The notes beneath the pieces were generated by a model. The model was given only the letters and a program-made list of their open reading frames with translations, was not told the DNA's origin and ran no database searches. 64,000 nt of DNA from Bacteroidia bacterium (GTDB taxonomy: Bacteria > Bacteroidota > Bacteroidia > J057), in assembly GCA_030430205.1 (NCBI GenBank), contig JAUIGE010000001.1, forward strand, positions 372,001 to 436,000, read 5' to 3'. The position numbers were made by a program, and so were the translations under genes. This document shows positions 8,673 to 16,640 of the stretch, one piece after another (within the stretch, counting starts at the first letter, position 1; every line of letters begins with the position of its first letter).

Positions 8673-10910
8673 ATGTTAGTACGTATCTTTTCTTTCGTAT
8701 TCTTTTTTCTCACATGGCTTGGTTCGTCAGCATTAGCTCAGGGTACTATTCCCATTAGCCCTAAAGAAGATAATGTCCTGCTTAGCAAAGCCGTTTTTCT
8801 CGTAGAAGCAGACTCTAACAGAGGCTATTATTTCAATAGTGAACAGGGCGCGCCCAATTTCCCAAATATCAATAAAGGCAGGGTCTATTTTAACAAAAAG
8901 AACCTCATAGAGCTCCAGAGGCTCGAAAAAAGCAAAGACACCCTTGCCTATAGCCAGGCGCTTTGGCGCTATGTCAGCCTCTTTGGCATCGAGAATTTTC
9001 GCGATAGCTCAGGCGTAGCCATGATCTGGAAACTGGGGCGCTTGCGCCAGATTATGGGCGACACTTCCGAAGCCGTATTTTTTTATGAAATCGCCACCAA
9101 GCACACCCGCTCCTGGGGCGCTCCCCGCCTTTCCTATGACTCCCTCACGGCTTCTACCAGAAGTGAATGGCTTCCCATAGACGAATACTACAAGCTCCTT
9201 GACCTCCGAAAAAAAATAGATCCGCTCATTCCGCCCAAAAATGTGCTGCAAAATATGGGCAAGGTCATCAATTCCAAATTCCCGGATTATGCACCCTATA
9301 TGCACCCTTCAGACAGTGTCCTGATTTTCACTTCGCGCAGAGACAATACAGATGTGATTGACCCTTTCGGAAACGAAAATGAAGAGCTGTATTTTTCTGT
9401 CAAAAATTTCATCACAGGAAAATGGGAGCTGGCTGAAAAATTTTCTCCAGACATCAACTCCAAGTTTAACGAGGGCTCGGCCACCCTGAGCCCTGATGGC
9501 AAAACCTTGTTTTTTACGCGCTGCAATTCTGATGACCCCAACGCCAGCGGCGATTGTGATATTTATGTCGCGACATACGACCGCGGCAACTGGAAAGATG
9601 TCAGAAATATGGGCCCCGTGATCAATACCAGTTCCTGGGATTCGCAGCCCAACCTATCTGAGGATGGAAAAATCCTGTTTTTTGCATCCAACCGCAAAGG
9701 CGGTTTTGGGGGGATAGACATTTACTTTTCCGTTTTGAGAGAAGATGGTCTTTGGACAAAAGCAAAAAATATCGGCCCCGTGGTCAACACTTCTCAAAAT
9801 GAACTTTCGCCCTTCTTTCATTCCATCAATAAGACACTCTACTTTGGCTCCACCGGTCAATTGAAAAACTACGGTGGTTTTGACATTTTCAAAACCCGCT
9901 GGATGGGGCAGCAATGGGAGGAGCCCAAAAACGTAGGGCCCCTGATCAATACCGTTGTAAATGAATATTACTTTTCTATAGATGGAAAAGGGGAAAATAT
10001 TTTTTATGCCAGTTCCAAAAGAGGCACAGAAACCTTTGAAGATCAAGACTTTGACCTTTACTCCTTTCCTATGCCGATGGAGTCTCGCCCTGATGCAGTC
10101 ACCAAGCTTAGCGGTTTGCTGATAGACTCTATTTCGGGTTACCCGCTGGTTGGTGCAGTCATGGTCGTAGACCTGGACAATGGGGTAGAGATCGCCCCTA
10201 AAAAGATTAACAAAGAGGGATATTTTGAATTTGACCTGAAGAAAAACAACAAATACCGCATCTATGTGATAGGGGAAAACTTCCTCACCATCCGTGAAGA
10301 CATTGTCCTGGGAAGTGATACCTCTTTCAATATCATCACAGAGAGCATAGATAAGGCGAAGCCTTTGGTCTTTGAGTCGCTGGAATTTGAGGCAAACAGC
10401 TATCGGCTGTCAGGAGGCGTCAAGCCCAAGCTTGACTATATCGTGCGCTTCCTGGAGCGCTATCCCATGTACAAACTGTCGATCGAAGGCCATACCGACT
10501 CCGATGGCAACCCGGATTACAACCGGGAGCTTTCTCTCCAGCGTGCCATTCAGATCAAGGTTTATATTGACAAAGAGGGTAACTTTGCCCCTGATAGGGT
10601 GGAGCCCATAGGCAAAGGAGAGACAGAACCTCTGGTACCCAATGACTCCTACGAAAACAAGCGTAAAAACCGGCGGGTAGAATTCCGGATGACCTTAGAC
10701 CCTGACTTTAAGGGAGATATGTTTTTGCCGATGAAGGAAGAGTTGAAGTTTAATGAAGATTTTCTGGAAGATGACATGTACGATCCTGAAGAGTTTTTGA
10801 GGGAATTTGACCTCCTGGATGAAGATGAGGACGAGCTTTTGGATCTGGACAAAGAATTGGAAAAGGAAATGCGGGAGCTTCAAAAAGATGGAGATGGGGA
10901 CTCAAAGTAA
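8673..10910 (+). CDS. PD40/carboxypeptidase-regulatory/OmpA family protein, PorE-like
   Basis: The 745-residue protein has a signal peptide ending near LAQG and a helical TPR-like region (about 60-190). A PD40/WD40-like propeller follows (about 205-450; repeated LSPDGKTLFF, LSEDGKILFF and FHSINKTLYF blades), then a carboxypeptidase-regulatory-like domain (LSGLLIDSISGYPLVGAVM) and an OmpA C-terminal peptidoglycan-binding domain (IEGHTDSDGNPDYN, RRVEFRM). This order matches PorE, the T9SS component that anchors the system to peptidoglycan; other Bacteroidota paralogues share it, so PorE itself is only probable. The last 65 residues are an unusual Asp/Glu/Leu-rich tail. The window also holds two T9SS cargo proteins, consistent with the role. 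Confidence 0.8.
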   Translation: MLVRIFSFVFFFLTWLGSSALAQGTIPISPKEDNVLLSKAVFLVEADSNRGYYFNSEQGAPNFPNINKGRVYFNKKNLIELQRLEKSKDTLAYSQALWRYVSLFGIENFRDSSGVAMIWKLGRLRQIMGDTSEAVFFYEIATKHTRSWGAPRLSYDSLTASTRSEWLPIDEYYKLLDLRKKIDPLIPPKNVLQNMGKVINSKFPDYAPYMHPSDSVLIFTSRRDNTDVIDPFGNENEELYFSVKNFITGKWELAEKFSPDINSKFNEGSATLSPDGKTLFFTRCNSDDPNASGDCDIYVATYDRGNWKDVRNMGPVINTSSWDSQPNLSEDGKILFFASNRKGGFGGIDIYFSVLREDGLWTKAKNIGPVVNTSQNELSPFFHSINKTLYFGSTGQLKNYGGFDIFKTRWMGQQWEEPKNVGPLINTVVNEYYFSIDGKGENIFYASSKRGTETFEDQDFDLYSFPMPMESRPDAVTKLSGLLIDSISGYPLVGAVMVVDLDNGVEIAPKKINKEGYFEFDLKKNNKYRIYVIGENFLTIREDIVLGSDTSFNIITESIDKAKPLVFESLEFEANSYRLSGGVKPKLDYIVRFLERYPMYKLSIEGHTDSDGNPDYNRELSLQRAIQIKVYIDKEGNFAPDRVEPIGKGETEPLVPNDSYENKRKNRRVEFRMTLDPDFKGDMFLPMKEELKFNEDFLEDDMYDPEEFLREFDLLDEDEDELLDLDKELEKEMRELQKDGDGDSK

Positions 10911-11032
10911 ACGAATGAACATTTTTTTCCGTTATCCCAAAAATCGCCTAAATTGGGGCAGTTCTTTTTTTAGGAATGGTTTTTGAATTTAGCTAAGCTA
11001 ATCACAAAAAAGTAGAACTATTATAAAGCCTA

Positions 11033-12172
11033 ATGGCCAAAACAGTGATGTCGAAACTGGTGTCTGTTCCAAAACGGACCTTGCCTCTGCCCGAACTTCT
11101 AGTCCAACGTCTAAAAGATACGCCCCAAAATCCGCGTTATCACGCGGAAGGCAGCGTCTATAACCATACCCAGCTGGTGCTGGACCAGTATTTTCAATAC
11201 GCTGAGAACCATTCCCTTACACAGTCGGAGAAACTTATTTTCTACTGGGCTGCCGTCCTGCATGACCTCGGCAAGATCGAGGTGACTCGCTGGGAGTGGG
11301 GCCGCTGGCGCGCCAGTGGACATGAAGAAGCCGGCGTCTCTATCGCCCGGGATATCCTGATGGGCAGACCGGAGGTCAGTGCTACGGAGCGCAAAGCGAT
11401 CCTGGAATTGGTGCGCTGGCATCATATCCCCCTTCGGTGGGGATTGCAGCAGCGAAGCCTGGAAGACTACCTGCTGCTGGGTACGCAGGTAGACCTGCGG
11501 ATGATCGGCCTTTTTGGTTCCTTCGACCTGAAAGGTCGTGAGTGTGAAGACAAAGCCCATGTGCTGGAGCTCAGCAGACAGTTTATCGAAAAGATTGTTC
11601 CAGAGGTGAAAGCCGTTCTCGGCTCCTACAAGCAGCTTCAAAATCGCTACCAGAGCGTAGGCATACGCCAGAAAGATGCCCTTTGGGCAGCCGTTTCCAA
11701 TCGCGAGCCAGAATTGCTGGCCTACCTGATCAAGGTGAAAGTAGAAAAGGTGGATGAGAAAATTCCGCACTGCGTGATGACGATCGGCACGCCAAGAGCA
11801 GGCAAAAGCCACTATATCGCGGAAAAATATCCGCATTATAATCGAATAGATACTTCAGCTTTTGATTTCAAAAGCCCTCCAAGTGACGTATTGCTGCGCT
11901 TGAAGCGCGACCTAAGCCTGCAATTGAAAGGCCAGGCGTGCCTGGTGCTGGATGGCACTCACCTCGACGAAAACCTTCGTCAGAACCTGGCAGAGCATAT
12001 TCGCCAGCAGGGAGCCCGGCTGCATTACCTCTTTTTTGAGCGCAGCCTATCGCAGATGAAAGTGCAAAACCGCATTTCTACCAATCCTATGGAAGAAAGC
12101 AAATTGCTGGCCGCACACAAACAACTACACCTCCCGCATCCCTGGGAAGCGCATAGCATACAGATCGTTTAG
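11033..12172 (+). CDS. HD-Pnk: HD phosphoesterase fused to polynucleotide 5'-kinase
   Basis: The N-terminal HD domain has its metal ligands in order: His45, His77-Asp78 (LHDLGK), His97, His130/131 and Asp154. The C-terminal P-loop kinase has Walker A GTPRAGKS at 252-259, an acidic residue at Asp273 and LVLDGTHLDE near 304. The same order, HD then Pnk, defines the bifunctional HD-Pnk end-healing enzyme characterised from Runella slithyformis (Bacteroidota): the HD part removes 2',3'-cyclic or 3' phosphate ends and the kinase phosphorylates 5'-OH ends of RNA or DNA. Activity here is inferred from architecture. No ligase gene is adjacent, so it would act as a stand-alone end-healing enzyme. Confidence 0.85.
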   Translation: MAKTVMSKLVSVPKRTLPLPELLVQRLKDTPQNPRYHAEGSVYNHTQLVLDQYFQYAENHSLTQSEKLIFYWAAVLHDLGKIEVTRWEWGRWRASGHEEAGVSIARDILMGRPEVSATERKAILELVRWHHIPLRWGLQQRSLEDYLLLGTQVDLRMIGLFGSFDLKGRECEDKAHVLELSRQFIEKIVPEVKAVLGSYKQLQNRYQSVGIRQKDALWAAVSNREPELLAYLIKVKVEKVDEKIPHCVMTIGTPRAGKSHYIAEKYPHYNRIDTSAFDFKSPPSDVLLRLKRDLSLQLKGQACLVLDGTHLDENLRQNLAEHIRQQGARLHYLFFERSLSQMKVQNRISTNPMEESKLLAAHKQLHLPHPWEAHSIQIV

Positions 12173-12539
12173 CCCCACCCCCCAAAATACCTACTGATCG
12201 TTGAATAGTACCGAATCAGGGTAAAATAGAAACAGTTCACACAGGAGGACTTTCTATCCTATCGGGAATTGCGCAATTTTGATTAAGCAAGAAGGAGAAA
12301 AGAGCTTTGTTTACTGCTGTAAATCAGCATTTTACAACAACATTCCTTTTTCAAGCATTGATTTTTTTCTCTAAAAATTTACCCAAAAAAGACAAAGAAA
12401 TAAAGACCGCCAATCCTGTTTTGGCGCAGGAAAACTATGCCTTGAAGGCTCTCTAAAAATTCAACCATTATATCAACCCAAAAGCCATTCTTTGTTAGAA
12501 AACGCCCGACGCCAAAGTACTTATTACCCTGTTGCTTAT

Positions 12540-12574
12540 GCATGTGTGTCTTTGGCACACATGCCCTTTTTTTT
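12540..12574 (+). terminator. Rho-independent terminator
   Basis: A perfect 9-bp stem GCATGTGTG/CACACATGC with a 7-base loop is followed by CC and eight T residues on the plus strand. It lies 370 bases downstream of the HD-Pnk stop, so it ends either a long 3' UTR or a separate short transcript. Confidence 0.8.
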
Positions 12575-12662
12575 GAATGACGAATGACGAACAAGGAAAT
12601 ACGAATGAAGAAGTGAAAGAAAGAAGTAAAGACACAATCGTCTTCCCTTCGTCATTTACTGT

Positions 12663-12689
12663 TGATAAAGCTCACAGGTCTTATCCCGA
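12663..12689. repeat. Dispersed 27-base repeat, copy 1
   Basis: Identical over 27 bases to 15015-15041. Its core ATAAAGCTCACAGGTCTT is the right arm of the hairpin at 14985-15034. Here it occurs without the left arm. Confidence 0.75.
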
Positions 12690-12696
12690 AGTAGGC

Positions 12697-14942
12697 CTAC
12701 TCGTCCTGGAAGAATTTTCTTCCGGAGAAGGAGATGAAGCCGGATCGGCCATTTTGGAGGACATGGATGAGGGGTGCTAACGAATTGCCATTTTCATCAT
12801 GAAAGAATACCTCCTCAAAATAATCATCCAGCAATAAACTTGCATCTCCGCGATAAATTTGAAATCCTTTTTCTCGCTTATAGGCATAATATTGATGACC
12901 TGGACTCCTAAAGGTGTCAGTTGTTGGATTCGACAAAATCGTCCCATCCCTGAGAATAACGGTATGATGCTGCCCTTGAGTAACTTGCAATGGTCCTGTC
13001 CCGGGAGGCTTGTAAAAATCGTTTTCAAAAAGTATTGCCCCTGAATCATTGTATACATAGTTATTTCCTGTTGTGGCATCACCAGCAAGCCAGATATCAT
13101 TTTTATATGAAAAAGGGAAGGCATAGGTTCGTTGGGGAACCTCATTCCCGCTAAATTCTCGAAACACATAAGGCATGAGTTTTTGAGGGACAGGTATGAG
13201 CTTTCGGCTTTCAGAGTCGACCATTATTTCCAGAGATTTTCCATCAGGAGAAAAGACATAAATCCATTTATGGAAGGACTGAATTTGATCAAAATCATAT
13301 TTGAATTCAATCAAAATACTGCCCTTGAAATCAATGACTCCCCATTTTCCCTCTTTTTGGGTAGGGTGAAATGAATTTAAAACAGGCCATTTAAAGAACC
13401 TTAAAAAACTTCCGTCAATATCATCTGGTTGCTTTTTATAAGGCTGTACTGACGGAGGTAATGGAAGTTTTTGCGCTTTACCGTAGGCTTTAAAGGCTGC
13501 TATTTCTTCAAATTGAGGAAGAACAAGTATATCCAGATCCCAGTTCATTATTCCCCATAAGCTATCTTGCATAAACAAAATGTGATTTCCTCGGAGATAA
13601 TTATTATTCGGCCATTCTATTACCTCCTCATATTCACTTTTATGAAACCGTTTATCAGCATAAATAAAAAATTCCTTTTTTCCAGTAGTAGCATTTTGGC
13701 CTACAAAAAACTGTGGCTTGTTAAATGAAACCCTATTTGCAGAAATATATCCAAATCGCTCAAATTCAAATGGAAGCATTTCCCTTCCTGAATTGTCAAT
13801 GATTCCCGTTTTCTCACCCTTCTTCGCAGCAAAAGAGTCTCACCATTGTACACATGCACCCATTTACTTTGAAACTTGCCCACTTTTACCCATGGCCTTA
13901 GAGGACTCTCTCTATTTTCAGCCAGGATTCCTTCGGCAGAGAAAATACTGATTCCCAATGGATTGCCTTTTAGATCATGAAGTTGCCAGACAAATGCCTG
14001 GTCTATATCACAAACGGCAAGTACGTTTGGCGCTATTTGTTTTATTCCATTAAATCTTCTATCAAAAACCTGGTTGCCCAGGCTATCAAATAACAGGTAT
14101 TCCCAAACGGCATCGTATTCTTCTTCGGGTCGTTTCCAGATCTTTACCTTTAGGAATCCCGGAATGGGTTCTTCATTAATATCAGGTGGCCACCTGGGTG
14201 AAAATTTTATTGCTTCATTATGCTTTTTGGGTATTTCGATTATGCGACCATCAAGATGTACCACCCTGCTTTTTCCTTTAGGAGTTCCTTTTCGCTTTTT
14301 ATTCCAGGTGAGAAAAAAATATTTCCCCAATGCTTCCAATTCTCTTATGCCTTCAGGAAGATGGCATATTTCATTACCGAAAGTATCGATAACTACTTCT
14401 ATTAACTCCCCATCAGTTTTTGAAGCAATAAAAAAAGGAGATCGGTAGTGGAGACTGACATATATGGGTTCAGTAAGTAATTTGCCCTCCTGCGTGGCTA
14501 AAGCATATTTTTCGCCATTATACAAAGCGAAAAAATGGCTGCTCAAATGAAACGCATGGCTGTACCCTGTTACCTGAGGTGGAATGGGCGAATTATAACG
14601 ATTCAACTTATACCTGTAGCGATAGTGGCGAGCAAAGTCCTCCGGCCAAATGAACTGTATCTCCCTGCTTCCCCTAATTGCTTCAACAGAGTCCAAAATC
14701 GTGTTCCCTTCTTTATCGAAGAGTTTCCAAATACCTTGCTCTTTTACGTGCGCATAATCACGGACAAAAAAAGTTACTGTATCATATATGCAAGGCCATT
14801 TCACCTCCCCCAGCGAATCACTATACCCCCACTTATCGCCTATGCGATAGGGAATAAGTTCAGGTAATCCAGCATGTGTCTGCTGCGAAAAAAGCGGAAG
14901 CGCCAAAAGCGCCAGCATTAGGGTCATCAGGTACTTCTTCAT
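12697..14942 (-). pseudogene. WG-repeat exported protein gene split by one frameshift
   Basis: Two long overlapping minus-strand frames (13701-14942 and 12697-13779) form one protein of about 745 residues. The first begins with a signal peptide (MKKYLMTLMLALLALPLFSQ) and WG-repeat motifs such as DKWGYSDSLGEV. The second contains GKWGVIDFKGSILIEF. At about 13831-13834 the upstream frame leaves the family pattern (VYNGETLL then basic nonsense), while the other frame reads FAAKKGEKTGIIDNSGREM, a textbook WG repeat. Adding one base to the A4 run restores YNGETLFAAKKGEKTGIID. Both halves are otherwise intact, so the lesion is very recent or a sequencing error. WG-repeat proteins are exported and of unknown function. 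Confidence 0.8.
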
Positions 14943-14984
14943 GGGATGGGTGATTTTGCTTAAAGCAAAATACGGTTTTTTCGG

Positions 14985-15034
14985 AAGACCTGTGAGCTTT
15001 ATAAGAAGTACTGGTGATAAAGCTCACAGGTCTT
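14985..15034. repeat. 18-bp inverted repeat (hairpin) upstream of the WG-repeat gene
   Basis: The arm AAGACCTGTGAGCTTTAT (14985-15002) pairs perfectly with 15017-15034 around a 14-base loop. It lies between the lipoprotein gene stop and the WG-repeat gene start, both on the minus strand. There is no strong U-tract after either side, so a simple terminator is not obvious. The right arm is part of a 27-base repeat also present at 12663-12689. Confidence 0.75.
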
Positions 15035-15041
15035 ATCCCGA
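15015..15041. repeat. Dispersed 27-base repeat, copy 2
   Basis: Identical over 27 bases to 12663-12689. The two copies bracket the frameshifted WG-repeat gene in direct orientation. Confidence 0.75.
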
Positions 15042-15072
15042 GTACGTATATGAATTCTCGTATTTCAAATCC

Positions 15073-15651
15073 CTACTCGAAAATGTATGTTATATCTATT
15101 GCAAAAGTTGAACTATTAGTTGATAGGACAATGGATTGAGGATAATTCTTGGCTAATTCACCCGGAGAGAACCAAGTTCCAGAAACGAAATCACCAGGGC
15201 GTCCCCGCTCAGTTTCGTTTAAAAGATAAATCCGATATTTTTCGAATTGGGATGTGATATTTAACGAATCGAAGTAGATATCTTCATTAGGTATGAAATC
15301 ATAATCCTTGGAAGGATCAACATCCATATAGGTAGTAGGATGTATATAAATAGTGTCCAAAAAAGCTCTGGTAACTACAATATAAAGATTCCAATCGATT
15401 GTTGTATCACTACCTATATAATTAGGCATCTCCGTTAATCTGATATTATCGATTTTAAGCCTTTTAGTAGTCAACCTTTCCCTACATTCATCTCCAGTAT
15501 AGCCAGTTAAACACTCACACTCTCCATCCACACAAGTTCCTCTGAAGCATTCGACGTCTTCGCAGGGATCTTTACATGCAGAGAAAAAGTTCAGGATCAG
15601 GAGAAGGGAAAGGAATGAAATGATTTGGAATCGACTAGCCTTATGACTCAT
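15073..15651 (-). CDS. Lipoprotein with an EGF-like domain
   Basis: A 192-residue exported lipoprotein: the N-terminal hydrophobic segment ends in the lipobox FFSAC. A Cys-rich EGF-like module follows directly (CEDVECFRGTCVDGECEC, then LTGYTGDEC) with the usual six-Cys spacing. The rest is beta-rich with no family I recognise. EGF-like modules directly after the lipid anchor recur in Bacteroidota surface lipoproteins and usually act in binding rather than catalysis. It precedes the WG-repeat gene on the same strand, separated by the 18-bp inverted repeat. Function unknown. Confidence 0.75.
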   Translation of the reverse strand: MSHKASRFQIISFLSLLLILNFFSACKDPCEDVECFRGTCVDGECECLTGYTGDECRERLTTKRLKIDNIRLTEMPNYIGSDTTIDWNLYIVVTRAFLDTIYIHPTTYMDVDPSKDYDFIPNEDIYFDSLNITSQFEKYRIYLLNETERGRPGDFVSGTWFSPGELAKNYPQSIVLSTNSSTFAIDITYIFE

Positions 15652-15822
15652 AATCAGGGTTTATTAGGTTGAAAACGCCACGATAACATTTTCATAAATG
15701 GATAATAGTTTACAATCCCAAAATTAGGTTTTTTATTCTATTTACCATTCAATCTCAACCACAATTTCTTAGCTATTTTCCCTTGAGAAAGTAGCGATAC
15801 CTGAAAACTCAAACCTGAATCA

Positions 15823-16527
15823 TCACTCCACCACCAGCCGAAATCCCTTCCCATGAATATTCTCAATCCGAATACTCGGATCGGGCTTAAAATGCTTGCG
15901 CAATTTACTGACAAAGACGTCCATGCTGCGCGCATTGAAGTAGTTGTCGTCGCCCCAAAGGCGGAAGAGGGCTTCTTCGCGGGGGAGGACTTCGTTTTGG
16001 CGAATGCAGAGCATGTATAGCAGGTCTGCTTCTTTGGGGGAAAGACGTACGCCTTCCTCTTTTTGGTAGCTGAGGATGCGCAGGTTGTGATCGAATGAAA
16101 AATCGTTGATCTGGAATTGCTCTGGCGTCGGCTCTGGCTCCTCGGAGGGCTGGCTCCGCTTGAGGATCGCCTTGATGCGATAAAGCAATTCTTCGGAGTC
16201 GAAGGGCTTTGTGATATAATCGTCTGCGCCGATTTTGAAGCCGTTGAGGACGTCTTCCCGCAGCGAGCGCGCGGTGAGGAAGATGATGGGCTGGCCGGGA
16301 TTGTGCTCCCGTATGTCTTTGGCGAGGGAGAAGCCGTCTTTCTTCGGCATCATGATGTCGAGCAGGCAGATGTCGTATTCGTCCTGGCGATAGGCTTTCC
16401 AGCCTGCTTCGCCGTCCTGCGCCCAGTTGACGGTGTAGCCGTTCATCATGAGGTAGTCCCGGAGGACTGTTCCGAAATTGCGCTCGTCTTCGACGAGTAG
16501 GATTTTATTTTCTGCTGACGGATTCAT
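15823..16527 (-). CDS. OmpR/PhoB-family response regulator (RprY-like)
   Basis: A receiver domain (ILLVEDERN acidic pocket; phosphorylated Asp in CLLDIMMPKKDG, about residue 57; Thr85; Lys107 in ITKPFD) is joined to a winged-helix DNA-binding domain (LSPKEADLLYMLCIRQNEVL, SMDVFVSKLRKHF, GKGFRLVVE). Length is 234 residues from the ATG at 16527, chosen over the one at 16542 because the sequence between is atypical for the family. It lies just downstream of the histidine kinase, separated by a 95-base inverted-repeat element. The pair resembles Bacteroides RprX/RprY. The target genes are not evident. Confidence 0.92.
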   Translation of the reverse strand: MNPSAENKILLVEDERNFGTVLRDYLMMNGYTVNWAQDGEAGWKAYRQDEYDICLLDIMMPKKDGFSLAKDIREHNPGQPIIFLTARSLREDVLNGFKIGADDYITKPFDSEELLYRIKAILKRSQPSEEPEPTPEQFQINDFSFDHNLRILSYQKEEGVRLSPKEADLLYMLCIRQNEVLPREEALFRLWGDDNYFNARSMDVFVSKLRKHFKPDPSIRIENIHGKGFRLVVE

Positions 16528-16543
16528 CTTTTTTGCTAACATT

Positions 16544-16638
16544 TAAGAGTGGACGCAGATTTGTTATGATACGTATGATTGACGCCATTTTTACATAATT
16601 CTTATCATAAAAATCAGTGTAAATCTGCGTCAATTCTT
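16544..16638. repeat. MITE-like inverted-repeat element, copy A
   Basis: The left end TAAGAGTGGACGCAGATTTG and the right end AATCTGCGTCAATTCTT are imperfect inverted repeats, and the element shares its ends with 39034-39171. It fills the gap between the histidine kinase stop and the response regulator start. It is non-coding and would fold into a long hairpin in the shared transcript. Confidence 0.7.
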
Positions 16639-16640
16639 CC

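Larger units (their letters stand above)
12173..12696. other. Gene-poor intergenic stretch
   Basis: These 524 bases hold no convincing gene; the short frames present have poor starts and no family resemblance. Contents are a long 3' region of the HD-Pnk transcript, a hairpin terminator (12540-12574), short AATGACGA direct repeats near 12576, and a 27-base dispersed repeat (12663-12689) shared with 15015-15041. Confidence 0.6.

Noticed and set aside
12379-12594. 71-codon minus-strand frame in the gene-poor gap
   Set aside because: It spans the terminator hairpin and has no recognisable features.
12577-12780. 67-codon plus-strand frame at the end of the gene-poor gap
   Set aside because: It crosses the dispersed repeat and the 3' end of the WG-repeat gene, with no ribosome-binding site or homology.
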